DNA of 64,000 bases from Paenibacillus sp. JZ16 (GCF_015326965.1 NZ_CP017659.1:4530001-4594000), one strand, 5' to 3'. Shown: positions 52,058 through 61,440, counted from the stretch's first letter. Notes: generated by a model from the sequence alone, not told the origin. Made by a program: numbers and translations.

Positions 52058-52987
52058 TTGTCCTTTGCGGCACAGACGAAGAAAGAACTGACAATGATCG
52101 AAAGCCAGAACTGCTGTGAAAAAGCCGAGCTGTCCGCGCTCATTCGGATGAACGGTTCTGTTCAGCTTTCGAACAAAAAGGTAATCCTGGATATTTCAAC
52201 GGAAAATGCCGCGATTGCAAGACGTATTTATTCCTTAATTAAGAGGCATTTCCAGGCACATACCGAACTTTTGGTGCGTAAAAAAATGCGTTTGAAGAAG
52301 AATAACGTATATATCGTTCGTATTCCCGCCCAGGTTCAGGAGATACTTAATGAACTGCGTATCGTTTCCGAGGGCTTTCTGTTTCAATCGCGGATTGATG
52401 AACAAATCGTTCGCAAAAATTGCTGTAAACGCGCCTATTTGCGCGGTGCCTTTATGGCTGGCGGATCCGTGAACAATCCGGAGGGGTCTTCATACCATCT
52501 GGAAATTGCCTCAATGTATGAAGAACACTGCCAGTCCCTGGTGGATCTGGCGAATGAATTTCATCTGAACGCACGCTGCATCGAGCGGAAGAAAGGTTTT
52601 ATCTTCTACATTAAGGAAGGCGAGAAAATTATCGAGTTCCTTAATCTGATCGGTGCCCACCAGGCATTATTCAAGTTCGAGGATGTCCGGATTATGCGGG
52701 ATATGCGGAATTCGGTGAACCGGATCGTAAACTGCGAGACCGCCAACCTGAACAAAACGATCGGCGCTGCCGTCCGTCAGATTGAGAACATTAAGCTGCT
52801 CCAAAAGGAAATGGGTCTTGAGAATTTGCCCGATAAACTGCGGGAAGTGGCGGAAATTCGACTGGCTCATCCGGACATGAATCTGAAGGAAGTCGGCGAG
52901 CTGCTTAAAGGAACCGTCAGCAAATCAGGCGTTAATCACCGCCTGCGCAAAATCGACGAATTGGCCGAAAAGATTCGGAATGGGTAA
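52058..52987 (+). CDS. whiA: DNA-binding protein WhiA
   Basis: Protein of 309 residues combining a LAGLIDADG-like domain (about 100-190) with a C-terminal HTH ([20 protein letters not shown]). It binds DNA and affects cell division and chromosome segregation in Bacillus. TTG 52058 ([10 protein letters not shown]) has AAAGGGG about 8 nt upstream and matches the usual WhiA start; the earlier TTG 52031 overlaps yvcK. It begins 5 nt after yvcK. Confidence 0.96.
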   Translation: MSFAAQTKKELTMIESQNCCEKAELSALIRMNGSVQLSNKKVILDISTENAAIARRIYSLIKRHFQAHTELLVRKKMRLKKNNVYIVRIPAQVQEILNELRIVSEGFLFQSRIDEQIVRKNCCKRAYLRGAFMAGGSVNNPEGSSYHLEIASMYEEHCQSLVDLANEFHLNARCIERKKGFIFYIKEGEKIIEFLNLIGAHQALFKFEDVRIMRDMRNSVNRIVNCETANLNKTIGAAVRQIENIKLLQKEMGLENLPDKLREVAEIRLAHPDMNLKEVGELLKGTVSKSGVNHRLRKIDELAEKIRNG

Positions 52988-53020
52988 GAATTTTTTCTTC
53001 TAGTGTCCTGTATGGTAAAA

Positions 53021-53029
53021 TGGTATAAT
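53021..53029 (+). promoter_or_regulatory. extended -10 promoter of the HPr gene
   Basis: TGG followed by a perfect TATAAT, 60 nt before ATG 53090. It suggests the HPr-family gene can be expressed apart from whiA. Confidence 0.6.
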
Positions 53030-53089
53030 ATTATAAAATGTCAATCGCGCTTTCAATGCAGCAGATTTATTAGATAGGGGGTAATTTTC

Positions 53090-53359
53090 ATGACAAAGCA
53101 CCCGGTAGTCGTTCGGTTAAAGACGGGTCTTCACGCCAGACCGGCCGCGCTGTTCGTTCAGGAAGCGAATAAATACTCATCTGAAATCTTCGTTGAAAAA
53201 GATGATAAAAAAGTTAATGCCAAAAGTATCATGGGAATTATGAGCCTTGCGATCAGCTCTGGTACGGAAGTTTACATTAGTGCTGAGGGAGCCGACGCGG
53301 AGCAAGCGGTTACTTCACTCGTGAACTTGGTGAGCAAAGAGGAACTCGAGAACCAATAA
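53090..53359 (+). CDS. HPr-family phosphocarrier at the crh locus, with both His15 and Ser46
   Basis: Protein of 89 residues. It sits where Bacillus has crh, but position 15 is His (KTGLHARPA), whereas Crh has Gln there. Ser46 (NAKSIMGIM), the HprK target, is also present. It can therefore in principle take part in PTS phosphotransfer as HPr and in CcpA control. Whether this genome also has a ptsH-ptsI locus is not visible here. GGGGG lies about 9 nt upstream of ATG 53090, and a terminator follows. Confidence 0.93.
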   Translation: MTKHPVVVRLKTGLHARPAALFVQEANKYSSEIFVEKDDKKVNAKSIMGIMSLAISSGTEVYISAEGADAEQAVTSLVNLVSKEELENQ

Positions 53360-53383
53360 GGATCACCGTGATTGAAGTTTAAG

Positions 53384-53412
53384 AAAAGTCTTGTTACTGC
53401 AAGGCTTTTTTT
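53384..53412 (+). terminator. Rho-independent terminator after the HPr gene
   Basis: AAAGTCTTG pairs with CAAGGCTTT around TTACTG, followed by T residues. Confidence 0.9.
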
Positions 53413-53482
53413 GCTATCAAGGTCTTCTGTTGCTGGATTCTCGCTTGGTTTTCGTGCGTACATATGAATAGATTTCGAGAAG

Positions 53483-53505
53483 GGGCGGAGAAATCCGCTC
53501 TTTTT
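53483..53505 (+). terminator. second terminator-like hairpin
   Basis: GCGGA pairs with TCCGC around a GAAA-type loop, followed by TCTTTTT. Confidence 0.6.
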
Positions 53506-53532
53506 CAACATATTGGATGTATAAGTTTCAAT

Positions 53533-53590
53533 GGGGTCCCCGCAAAGTATTTGGAATAAGCATGTAGCTTAGGTTCCACTTGGTGGGGTT
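53533..53590. repeat. imperfect inverted repeat, possible interspersed element
   Basis: CCCCGCAAAGT (53538-53548) pairs with ACTTGGTGGGG (53578-53588) at 10 of 11 positions including a G-U pair; each arm is followed or preceded by GGG/TT extensions. I believe similar GGGGTCCCCGCAAAGT hairpins recur in Paenibacillus genomes, but this is memory, not a search. Confidence 0.5.
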
Positions 53591-53623
53591 ATTTTCGGTT
53601 GTTTCCCTAGAAGTAAGCCTTCG

Positions 53624-53640
53624 TTTAACTTCAGTTTAAC
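53624..53640 (+). promoter_or_regulatory. direct repeat TTTAAC, candidate response-regulator site
   Basis: TTTAAC occurs twice with an 11-bp period, the arrangement bound by OmpR/PhoP-type regulators. It lies 60 nt before the ABC exporter gene whose operon encodes such a regulator. Confidence 0.5.
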
Positions 53641-53698
53641 TTGTTGATATATTCTTTCCTTATAGACAATAAACAGGGATGGAAGGGAAGAGAACACG

Positions 53699-55498
53699 AT
53701 GAGAGAAACGGATCATACTTCGATACAGGAAATTGCTCAGGAAAGGCCGGCCGGCAGCAGCAAAGCAGGTTCGCAGGCCTTCTTCCGGCTGTTAAAAGAA
53801 ACGAAACCGCCGATGCTGCTGCTGATTGGAGCCATCTTGCTGAATGTGGTATCAACCCTGGTCGGGCTAGTCATTCCGATGTTTACGAAGAGCCTGGTGG
53901 ATGGCTTCTCCTTAACGGATATGAACCGCTCCCATATCATCGGACTTGGGATCGCATTTGTGGTGCAGACGATAGCCGCCGGGGTTTCGATCTTCTTGCT
54001 GAGTTATACGGGACAGAAGATGGTGGCCGCCCTTAGGGAACGGCTGTGGAAAAAGCTGCTGGTGCTGCCGATCCGCTACTTCGATCATAACCGTTCAGGG
54101 GAATCGGTCAGCCGGATGACGAATGATACAGGAGTGATCAAAAGTCTCATATCGGACCATGTGGCCGGATTTTTTAGCGGGATTATTTCTATTGTCGGTT
54201 CCATTGGGGTACTCCTCTATCTAAACTGGAAGATGACACTGACGATGTTTATCGTCATTCCGATTGCAGCGCTGATTCTTGTGCCGCTTGGCAAGAAAAT
54301 GTATAAAATCTCGCTTGGCATGCAGGATGAGACGGCTACGTTTACGGCGAATATCAGTCAGGTGCTGTCGGAGATTCGTTTGGTGAAAGCATCAAACGCT
54401 GAGGACAGAGAGTATGAGAATGGGCATAAAGGGATCACCAATCTGCTGAATTTCGGGATCAAGGAAGGCGTGGTATCCGCCTGGATCGCACCGCTGATGT
54501 CTTTCGTGCTGATGATGCTGCTGGTGGTGGTCATCGGGTATGGCGGACTTCAGGTATCCACAGGGGCATTGACCGCCGGCGAGCTGGTTGCGTTTATCCT
54601 GTATCTGATTCAGATCGTGATGCCGATGACGCAGTTAACGACGTTTTTTACCCAATTTCAGAAGGCCAAAGGAGCAACCGAGCGAATATTGGAAACACTG
54701 GATGCAGAGGAAGAGTCCATTTCGGAAGGTAGCGATGTGGTGAACGCGAATCAGCGGGTGTCCATCGAGAATCTGTCGTTTGGTTACAAACCGGATGAGC
54801 TGGTACTGCATGATATCAGCTTTCAGATGGAGCCGGGCACGGTCACGGCAGTGGTTGGACCGAGTGGCGGAGGCAAAACGACGCTGTTCTCCATGCTGGA
54901 GCGTTTTTACCTTCCGCAAAAAGGACAGATCCGATTGGGCAAGGCGGCGATTGATACGTTCTCTTTACGCTCATGGCGCGGGCTGATTGGTTATGTCTCA
55001 CAGGATAGTCCAATGATCGCGGGAACCATTCGCGACAATTTATGTTATGGGATGGACCGGGAAGTGAGCGATGGGGAGATCCGAAGAGCGGCAGAAATGG
55101 CCTATGCAGATGGATTTATCGACGAGCTGCCGCATGGTTTTGATACGGATGTAGGCGAACGGGGCGTGAAGCTCTCCGGCGGTCAGCGGCAGCGGATTGC
55201 CATCGCCAGAGCCTTACTGCGGGATCCGAAGATTCTGATGCTGGACGAAGCCACCTCAAGTCTGGACAGCCGTTCCGAGATTGAAGTACAGAAGGCGCTC
55301 AAGAACCTGATGGCTGGCCGGACGACGATTATTATTGCGCACCGGTTATCCACGGTTGTAGGAGCGAATCAGATTATTTTCATTGAAAAAGGAACGGTAA
55401 CCGGACGGGGAACGCATGATGAATTGATTGAGCAGCATGACATGTACAGAGAGTTTGCCGTACAGCAGCTGCAGATGAATGAAACGATTGAGGCCTAA
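53699..55498 (+). CDS. ABC-type multidrug exporter half-transporter (BmrA-like)
   Basis: Half-transporter of 599 residues: six membrane helices (about 40-330) and an ATPase domain (350-590). Walker A GPSGGGKTT, Q-loop VSQDSPMIAGTIRDNLCYG, signature LSGGQRQRIAIARALL, Walker B ILMLDEATSSLDS and H-loop IIAHRLSTV. The family exports lipophilic drugs or lipids as a homodimer. It is followed within 40 nt by an OmpR-type two-component system, which suggests drug- or envelope-responsive control. Confidence 0.94.
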   Translation: MRETDHTSIQEIAQERPAGSSKAGSQAFFRLLKETKPPMLLLIGAILLNVVSTLVGLVIPMFTKSLVDGFSLTDMNRSHIIGLGIAFVVQTIAAGVSIFLLSYTGQKMVAALRERLWKKLLVLPIRYFDHNRSGESVSRMTNDTGVIKSLISDHVAGFFSGIISIVGSIGVLLYLNWKMTLTMFIVIPIAALILVPLGKKMYKISLGMQDETATFTANISQVLSEIRLVKASNAEDREYENGHKGITNLLNFGIKEGVVSAWIAPLMSFVLMMLLVVVIGYGGLQVSTGALTAGELVAFILYLIQIVMPMTQLTTFFTQFQKAKGATERILETLDAEEESISEGSDVVNANQRVSIENLSFGYKPDELVLHDISFQMEPGTVTAVVGPSGGGKTTLFSMLERFYLPQKGQIRLGKAAIDTFSLRSWRGLIGYVSQDSPMIAGTIRDNLCYGMDREVSDGEIRRAAEMAYADGFIDELPHGFDTDVGERGVKLSGGQRQRIAIARALLRDPKILMLDEATSSLDSRSEIEVQKALKNLMAGRTTIIIAHRLSTVVGANQIIFIEKGTVTGRGTHDELIEQHDMYREFAVQQLQMNETIEA

Positions 55499-55536
55499 GC
55501 GCGCCTTGAAATGCTGGGGAAGAAGGGATGGCCACC

Positions 55537-56217
55537 ATGGCAAAAATATTGGTAGTGGACGACGACCCGAATATCCGCGAACTCATAAAGGTATTTCTGG
55601 AGGAAGCGGGGATGGAAGGGGTATTCGAAGCCTCGGATGGCATCGAGGCCTTGTCCGTCATGGATCAGACATCCGTCGATCTGGTCGTGATGGATATCAT
55701 GATGCCGAATATGGACGGATGGGAGCTATGCCGGGAGATCCGGAGGAACACCGGTATTCCGGTGCTGATGCTGACGGCAAAAGGGGAAACGAGGCAGATC
55801 GTGAAGGGTTTTGAGCTGGGTACCGACGATTATCTGGTGAAGCCCTTCGAACCAGCGGAGCTCGTTGTGCGCGTCAAAGCGCTGCTGAAGCGGTATCAGG
55901 TAGCCGCATCGCAGACGGTGACCATCGGCAAGCTGCAGATGAACCGCAGAACCTATGAAGTCAAGGCGGGTGATGAGGCTTTTACCCTGCCGCTGAAGGA
56001 GTTTGAGCTGCTCTTCAAGCTGGCCAGTTATCCGGGGAGCACGTTGCCGCGCGACAGGCTGATCGAAGATATATGGGGATATGACTTTGAAGGAAACGAA
56101 CGGACGCTGGACGTCCACGTGAATCGGCTGCGGGAGCGATTCCCGGAGGAGAAATACCGGTTCAGGATTCGGACGGTGCGCGGTCTAGGTTACCGCCTGG
56201 AGGCAGGTGAAGGTTAA
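55537..56217 (+). CDS. OmpR/PhoB-family response regulator
   Basis: Regulator of 226 residues. The receiver has DDD at the N terminus, phosphoacceptor Asp in LVVMDIMMPNMDGW and Lys in YLVKPFEPAEL. The C-terminal winged helix has LPLKEFELLFKLASYPGSTL and RTLDVHVNRLRERF with VRGLGYRLE. ATG 55537 is better spaced from AAGGGA than ATG 55528. The stop overlaps the kinase start by 1 nt. Confidence 0.94.
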   Translation: MAKILVVDDDPNIRELIKVFLEEAGMEGVFEASDGIEALSVMDQTSVDLVVMDIMMPNMDGWELCREIRRNTGIPVLMLTAKGETRQIVKGFELGTDDYLVKPFEPAELVVRVKALLKRYQVAASQTVTIGKLQMNRRTYEVKAGDEAFTLPLKEFELLFKLASYPGSTLPRDRLIEDIWGYDFEGNERTLDVHVNRLRERFPEEKYRFRIRTVRGLGYRLEAGEG

Positions 56218-57293
56218 TGAAGAAAACGCACAAAATATGGTGGAAGATCGTTCGGGAAACGCTTCAGACCATCTTGGTCTTTGCTGTCTTAGGCGCGTCA
56301 TGGACGGCGGCGACCTATGTGACGCGGTTTATTTACACCTGGACTGGAACGCCGCGTTGGGATTATGTCGTCCAGCTGATCAACTTGTTTGTTGGCGTCA
56401 TCATCTTCTTCCTATGCATGCTGGTCGTGGGCATGTTCTTCAAGCATCGGCAAATGGCCATGCTGAATTCCATTACGGATGCCATGCGCCGGATATCGCA
56501 GGGAGACTTCAAGGTAAAGATGAACGAAAATGAATGGCGCGGGGAGTTCAAGATGATCGCCAGCAGCATTAACGACATGGCCGGCGAATTGGGGCGGATG
56601 GAGACCATGCGTCAGGATTTCATCTCCAATGTGTCCCATGAAATTCAATCCCCGCTTACTTCGATTCGGGGGTTTGCAAGGGCGCTCCGAAATCCCCGCC
56701 TCACGGAGGAGAAGAGAGCCCGTTACCTGGAGATCATCGAAGGAGAGAGCCGCCGCTTGTCGCAGCTGAGTGACAATCTGTTAAAGCTGTCATCCCTGGA
56801 AGGAGAGCAGCCGGCATTCGAAAGGGCTCGTTACCGGCTCGACGGGCAGCTGCGTGCGGTCGTCTTGGCGCATGAGCCGCAGTGGCTGGCGAAACGGATT
56901 CAGGTGGATCTGGATCTCGCTAAGGTAGAGATTGAGGCCACAGAGGATCTGCTGAGTCAAGTGTGGACCAACTTGCTGCACAACAGCATCAAATTCACGC
57001 AGGAAGGCGGTATGATCACAATCGTGCTGAAGGCAGGGGAAGACGGAGCCGAGGTTACGATGACGGATACGGGGGTTGGGATGTCGGAGTCGGACCAGCT
57101 GCATATATTCGAACGCTTCTACAAAGCGGACAAATCGCGTAATCGCGCTGCGGGTGGCAGCGGGCTTGGATTATCGATCGTGAAGCGGATCGTCGATATT
57201 CATCAAGGGAAGATTACGGTCCAATCCGAGCTTGGGAAGGGATCTGTTTTTACGATGATGGTGCCATATAAGCGATCACTGGATACGAAGTAG
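56217..57293 (+). CDS. Sensor histidine kinase (HAMP-HisKA)
   Basis: Membrane kinase of 358 residues. Two helices (about 18-38 and 50-73) flank a very short outside loop, so it is an intramembrane-sensing type; a HAMP domain follows (about 75-130). H-box SNVSHEIQSPLTSIRG with the phosphoacceptor His; ATPase boxes NLLHNSIKFT, MTDTGVGM, FERFYKADKSR and GSGLGLSIVKR. Short-loop kinases next to ABC exporters often respond to envelope-active antibiotics through the transporter. Confidence 0.94.
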   Translation: MKKTHKIWWKIVRETLQTILVFAVLGASWTAATYVTRFIYTWTGTPRWDYVVQLINLFVGVIIFFLCMLVVGMFFKHRQMAMLNSITDAMRRISQGDFKVKMNENEWRGEFKMIASSINDMAGELGRMETMRQDFISNVSHEIQSPLTSIRGFARALRNPRLTEEKRARYLEIIEGESRRLSQLSDNLLKLSSLEGEQPAFERARYRLDGQLRAVVLAHEPQWLAKRIQVDLDLAKVEIEATEDLLSQVWTNLLHNSIKFTQEGGMITIVLKAGEDGAEVTMTDTGVGMSESDQLHIFERFYKADKSRNRAAGGSGLGLSIVKRIVDIHQGKITVQSELGKGSVFTMMVPYKRSLDTK

Positions 57294-57347
57294 TGAATTG
57301 TGCAGTGAGGGTTGGACATAAAGCATTTCCTCGTTAATCTTGCGTAT

Positions 57348-57540
57348 GTAACGGACACCAAGGCCCTTATTTTGCCGAATGAAGCACCATAAACTAAAAT
57401 AACGGACACCAGATCCGTTATTTTAGGATTTGTATAGGTAAATGCGGTCTTTTGGAAGGAATAACGGATCCTTAGTCCGATAGTCTTCGGAAAAGCCCCA
57501 TTTTCCATCAAATAAGGTACTCTCGGTCCGTTAGCTCCAC
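57348..57540. repeat. degenerate TAACGGA modules, about 50-60 nt apart
   Basis: GTAACGGACACC (57348), ATAACGGACACC (57399) and ATAACGGATCC (57461) recur at 51- and 62-nt steps, and a fourth, inverted copy (GGTCCGTTA) lies near 57525-57533. The second module carries the perfect palindrome listed below. Confidence 0.6.
57394..57426. terminator. perfect 13-bp palindrome, probable terminator after the kinase gene
   Basis: CTAAAATAACGGA pairs perfectly with TCCGTTATTTTAG around CACCAGA. The T-rich 3' arm fits termination in either direction. It lies 100 nt after the kinase stop. Confidence 0.6.
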
Positions 57541-57599
57541 TAAAGCAGGGGGCGATGCAGCCATAGCACGACCATTGCAGTCGGCTCTAAATAATATAT

Positions 57600-57770
57600 T
57601 GCAGATGCCTATAGCCGTAAGAAAAAACTAGCCGGCGATAACGCTGCACGATAAAATGCAGATGCTAATACTTAGCTGGCGATAGCGCTCTACAACAATA
57701 TGCAGATGCCAATACTTAGCTGTTCGATGGCATGTACATGCCATTGTTAGCCGTACGATAACCGGTTAGT
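57600..57770. repeat. degenerate tandem repeat with TGCAGATGC core
   Basis: TGCAGATGC starts at 57600, 57657 and 57701 (steps of 57 and 44). Each copy is followed by ATA.. and a variable TAGC(C/T)G..CGATA(A/G)CG block; a fourth block (TAGCCGTACGATAACCGG) lies near 57749-57766 without the TGCAGATGC core. Confidence 0.6.
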
Positions 57771-58031
57771 TTCACCCTAACGGGGCTATTCGGATAATAG
57801 GGTCACTGGTTACTGCATGAATATGGTCGACAGCCAAGCACATTCCGAGGCCATGCGCCGTGTTTGCCGCGTGCCTCTCCCGCGCAGTGTAATAATGGCT
57901 GCTGCAAGATGATCAGCCTCGAAGCACCTCAGCCACGCACCGTGCGCATAGGAAGCAGAGCGCACAGGGAGCAACGGCAAGGTAAGTGCAGCTATACGGC
58001 ACGGTTTGCTACAGGTAGGTTAGCTGCACTA

Positions 58032-58760
58032 TTACAGCACCTTCTCCAAAAAGCTGATGGTCCGCTCATGCTTCGGTCTGCCGAACACTTCCTCCGGCGG
58101 GCCTTCCTCTACGATATACCCGCCATCCATGAAAATCACCCGGTCCGCAACCTCGCGGGCAAAGCCCATCTCATGCGTGACGATCATCATCGTCATGCCT
58201 TCGCGCGCCAGATCCTTCATGACGCCGAGCACTTCGCCGACCATCTCCGGGTCAAGCGCCGATGTCGGCTCGTCAAACAGCATGATGTCCGGATTCATCG
58301 CCAAGGCCCGGGCGATCGCGACACGCTGTTTCTGACCGCCCGACAGCTGGCTGGGGAAGGCCTCCGCCTTATCGGAGAGGCCTACTTGTTCCAGCAGCTT
58401 CAGCCCCGTGGCACGCGCCTCGGACGCGCTCTGCTTGCCCAGCTCGACCGGGGCAAATGTGATGTTCTTCAGCACATTGAAGTGGGGGAACAGATTAAAG
58501 TGCTGGAACACCATGCCGATGTTTTCACGTGCCTTGTTGATGTCCGTTTTAGGGTCATTGATATCCTTGTCATGCACGAACACCCTGCCTGCCGTAATGT
58601 CCTCCAGTCGGTTGATGCAGCGCAGGAAGGTGCTTTTGCCGGAGCCCGAGGGCCCGATGACACAGACAACCTCGCCTTCCTGAACCTGCATGTCGATGCC
58701 CTTCAGCACCTCGTTCGTGCCAAAATTCTTCTTCAGTCCTTCTACGCGGATTTTATCCAT
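58032..58760 (-). CDS. glnQ: Glutamine/polar amino acid ABC importer ATPase
   Basis: ATPase of 242 residues, the standard GlnQ length. Walker [11 protein letters not shown]-loop [15 protein letters not shown], signature LSGGQKQR, Walker [14 protein letters not shown] and H-loop [14 protein letters not shown]. It overlaps the upstream binding-protein/permease gene by 8 nt. The exact substrate among polar amino acids cannot be told. Confidence 0.95.
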   Translation of the reverse strand: MDKIRVEGLKKNFGTNEVLKGIDMQVQEGEVVCVIGPSGSGKSTFLRCINRLEDITAGRVFVHDKDINDPKTDINKARENIGMVFQHFNLFPHFNVLKNITFAPVELGKQSASEARATGLKLLEQVGLSDKAEAFPSQLSGGQKQRVAIARALAMNPDIMLFDEPTSALDPEMVGEVLGVMKDLAREGMTMMIVTHEMGFAREVADRVIFMDGGYIVEEGPPEEVFGRPKHERTISFLEKVL

Positions 58761-60201
58761 GACGCACCTTCCCTTCCAGACGGCCCGAAATTTTAGTCAG
58801 AATAGTAATCACGACCAGATACATGATGGCGACCACGAGCCAGATATCAAACGATGCGAATGTTCTTGCGATGATGATTTTCCCGGATTGGGTCAGCTCG
58901 ACCAGGCCGATTACCGACAGGATCGACGTATCCTTGAGCGTGATCACCAGTTGGTTAATAAAGGTCGGAATCATGACTTTGATTGCCTGGGGAATGATGA
59001 TTTTCATCATGGCTTTACGGTATGGCAGACCGAGCGAGCGGGCAGCCTCCAGCTGTCCAGGGTCAATGGATTGGATACCGCCCCGGATAATTTCCGTGAC
59101 ATAGGCACCGGCATTCAGGCTAAGTGTCAGGACAGCTGCCACGATCGGCGACATCGTGAACCCGAGCGCTTGCGGAATACCGAAATAGATGAAGAAGGCA
59201 AGAACCAGCAGCGGTATGCCGCGGAAAATATCCACGAATACAGTTGCGATGCCTCGGAGCCATTTATTGCGTCCGACCTTCATGAAACCGAATATCAACC
59301 CTAGGAAAAAAGCGAAGAACAGCGATACGATGGTCAACAGCAGCGTATTGCCAAGGCCCTTCAGCAGCGAAGGCAGCGACTCCACAATCAGCTCCCAGCG
59401 GCTTTGATTCGCCGCGCCTACGGCATTTTCGCCAATGTATTTTGCCTTAATGCGATCGTACTCTCCGCTGGCCTTCAGGTTGATCAAGCCGGCATTGAAT
59501 TTTTCCAGTAGCTCCTGGTTCCGTCCCTTGCCGACGGCAAATCCGTAGGAGGCACCCGGCTCCATTTTCGTGACGATCTTCAGTCCATTGTTCTGTTCGA
59601 CTCCGTATGCCAGCACGGGAAAATCGTCAAAACAGGCAACGGAATTGCCGGTCCTGACATCGTCATACATCTGGGCGGAATCGTCGAAAGGCACGATGGT
59701 AAATCCGTACTTGGACGAAATGGATTCAGCAAAGCTGTAGCCCTCCGTACCGGTTTTGACAGCGACTTTTTTTCCTTTTAAATCCTCGTACCCTTTAATA
59801 GACTCCTGATCCTGGCGGATGGCCATGACCACACCAGAGTCAAAATAAGGGTCGGAGAAGTCGAATTTCTGCTTCCGCTCTTCCGTGATGCTCATGCCGG
59901 CAATGACGCCGTCCACCTGATTGGCTTCCAGCGCCTGAACCGCCGCATTGAAGCCGAGCGGCTTGATCTCATATTTGAAATTTTGATCTTTTGCGATCGC
60001 ATCCAGCAGATCCATGTCGATACCGACAAATTTGCCGCTTGCATCCTGGAATTCAAACGGGGCAAACGTAATGTCCGTTCCGATCTGATAGGTTTTACCG
60101 GAGGCTGGCTCTGCCGCGGCGCTTGCCGCCCCGTATGGCATGCCCGCTGCCATGAGTATCAGCAGTGACATGAACGCGTATAACATCCGGAATGATTTCA
60201 T
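58753..60201 (-). CDS. Fused amino acid-binding protein and ABC permease
   Basis: Protein of 482 residues joining two parts that are usually separate. A signal peptide (1-30, ending AASAAA) leads an extracellular binding domain (38-265: [53 protein letters not shown]). A permease follows (about 275-480) with the EAA loop [20 protein letters not shown]. The binding domain thus sits tethered next to its own channel. With glnQ it makes a two-gene importer for glutamine or a similar amino acid. GAGGAGG precedes ATG 60201. Confidence 0.94.
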   Translation of the reverse strand: MKSFRMLYAFMSLLILMAAGMPYGAASAAAEPASGKTYQIGTDITFAPFEFQDASGKFVGIDMDLLDAIAKDQNFKYEIKPLGFNAAVQALEANQVDGVIAGMSITEERKQKFDFSDPYFDSGVVMAIRQDQESIKGYEDLKGKKVAVKTGTEGYSFAESISSKYGFTIVPFDDSAQMYDDVRTGNSVACFDDFPVLAYGVEQNNGLKIVTKMEPGASYGFAVGKGRNQELLEKFNAGLINLKASGEYDRIKAKYIGENAVGAANQSRWELIVESLPSLLKGLGNTLLLTIVSLFFAFFLGLIFGFMKVGRNKWLRGIATVFVDIFRGIPLLVLAFFIYFGIPQALGFTMSPIVAAVLTLSLNAGAYVTEIIRGGIQSIDPGQLEAARSLGLPYRKAMMKIIIPQAIKVMIPTFINQLVITLKDTSILSVIGLVELTQSGKIIIARTFASFDIWLVVAIMYLVVITILTKISGRLEGKVRHG

Positions 60202-60466
60202 AGTGACCTCCTCTTTTTAAACACCGATGTAAGTTAGTTACCCATTAAGGCTTCCTTATTAAACAGTTTCCGTCTTCTTCATTGGGTATCTTATTTTGCT
60301 AATCAACCAATCATGCCTAGATATACCAATTAAATGGGGCGTATCAACATAAGCTGAAGAAAAAATTCAAAACGCTTCAATCCGGATGCAACATTTACCA
60401 ATGCCCTCACGTTAGAAGGGTAAGGCAAGCATGGTAGCGATGCCAATATAAAGGAGGCTGACAATA

Positions 60467-61228
60467 ATGAAAAGATGGGTCAAACAAGTAGGTTCCATCA
60501 TGATTGCAGGTGCACTGTTGACTGGAAGTACGGCTGTAGTAGGATTGAGCGGGGCAACCGAGGTGCATGCGGCGGAGGCAGCACAGCAAAACCTTCTGAC
60601 CGTACTCGGTAAAGGCGAGATCTCGGTGAAGCCAGATATCGTATATCTTTCCATCGGGGCTGAATCATATGCGGAAACCGCAAAATCCGCACAGAAGAGC
60701 AATGCACAGAAAATGGATAAGATTACGAAGCTGTTGAAAGAAACCTGGAAGATCGATGACAAGGATATCAAAACCGAGCAGTTCTATGTACAGCCTAACT
60801 ATACGTACTCTGATGATAATGGACGTAAAGTGAAAAACTATTCGGCGTATCATTCCCTGGAAGTCACGCTTCGCGATTTGAACAAAGTCGGCGATTTGCT
60901 TGATGCAGCATCCGATGCCGGCGCCAATTCCATTGGAAACGCACGTTTCTCAGTTGAGAACCGCGATGCGTTCGAGGCCCAAGTGATTGATAAGGCGATG
61001 GCGAATGCAGACCTGAAAGCTCAGGCGATGGCAAAAGCCTCCAAGCGCCAGTTGGGGATCGTGCTGAATATTGTGGAAGGTTCCGTTGGTGTAGATACCA
61101 TCTTTGGTCTCGAAAAAATGGCGATGGAAGCACAATCCACGGCAGCGGACGCGGGCGCAAACACATCCGTGAAGCCGGGCGAAATCAAGATCTCGACGCA
61201 GCTGTATGTGCAATATGAGCTGAAGTAG
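60467..61228 (+). CDS. SIMPL-domain (DUF541) secreted protein
   Basis: Protein of 253 residues. A signal peptide (1-36, cleaved about VHA-AE) is followed by the SIMPL domain: LTVLGKGEISVKPDIVYLSI at the start and a C-terminal VKPGEIKISTQLYVQYEL. Related proteins assemble into rings or help stress tolerance; the role in Bacillota is unclear. AAAGGAGG precedes ATG 60467. Own terminator follows. Confidence 0.9.
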   Translation: MKRWVKQVGSIMIAGALLTGSTAVVGLSGATEVHAAEAAQQNLLTVLGKGEISVKPDIVYLSIGAESYAETAKSAQKSNAQKMDKITKLLKETWKIDDKDIKTEQFYVQPNYTYSDDNGRKVKNYSAYHSLEVTLRDLNKVGDLLDAASDAGANSIGNARFSVENRDAFEAQVIDKAMANADLKAQAMAKASKRQLGIVLNIVEGSVGVDTIFGLEKMAMEAQSTAADAGANTSVKPGEIKISTQLYVQYELK

Positions 61229-61253
61229 TTGTTGTTTTCGACTCAGCATGCAG

Positions 61254-61293
61254 AAAACCGTTCATCCGGATCTTACCGGGTGGACGGTTTTTT
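61254..61293 (+). terminator. Rho-independent terminator after the SIMPL gene
   Basis: AAAACCGTTCATCCGG pairs with CCGGGTGGACGGTTTT around a short loop, followed by T residues. Confidence 0.92.
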
Positions 61294-61374
61294 GTGTATC
61301 CTTATTCGAAAAATGAAATACCATAATCAGGGACCACATCCGTCCCTTCCCCTGTCGAAATACACAGAAAAGTG

Positions 61375-61403
61375 TTGTGTATAGGGGGAAAACGAGGTAT
61401 AGT
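61375..61403 (+). promoter_or_regulatory. sigma-A promoter ahead of potABC
   Basis: TTGTGT, 17-nt spacer, TATAGT. Transcription would start near 61410. Confidence 0.7.
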
Positions 61404-61440
61404 GAATATGCGAAAAACTGAACTTTGATCTGAACGTTAC

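Larger units (their letters stand above)
53360..53698. other. intergenic region with terminators, hairpin repeat and direct repeats
   Basis: About 340 bp without a gene. In order it holds two terminators (53384-53412, 53483-53505), a long imperfect inverted repeat (53538-53588), TTTAAC direct repeats at 11-bp spacing (53624-53640) and the ribosome binding site of the ABC exporter. Confidence 0.7.
57294..58031. other. gene-free, repeat-rich intergenic region
   Basis: The longest gap in the window (738 bp). It holds two repeat families described separately (57348-57540 and 57600-57770) and, after about 57820, unremarkable sequence up to the glnQ stop. Long open frames here are extensions of the antisense of glnQ and are not genes. 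Confidence 0.75.

Noticed and set aside
57600..57770. CRISPR array
   Set aside because: The repeat core is only 9 nt, spacing is irregular and the units are degenerate; no cas genes are nearby.
57864..58796. Long plus-strand open frame of 310 codons
   Set aside because: Most of it is antisense to glnQ, which has all ABC motifs; the product is His/Arg/Gln-rich with no domain and no ribosome binding site.
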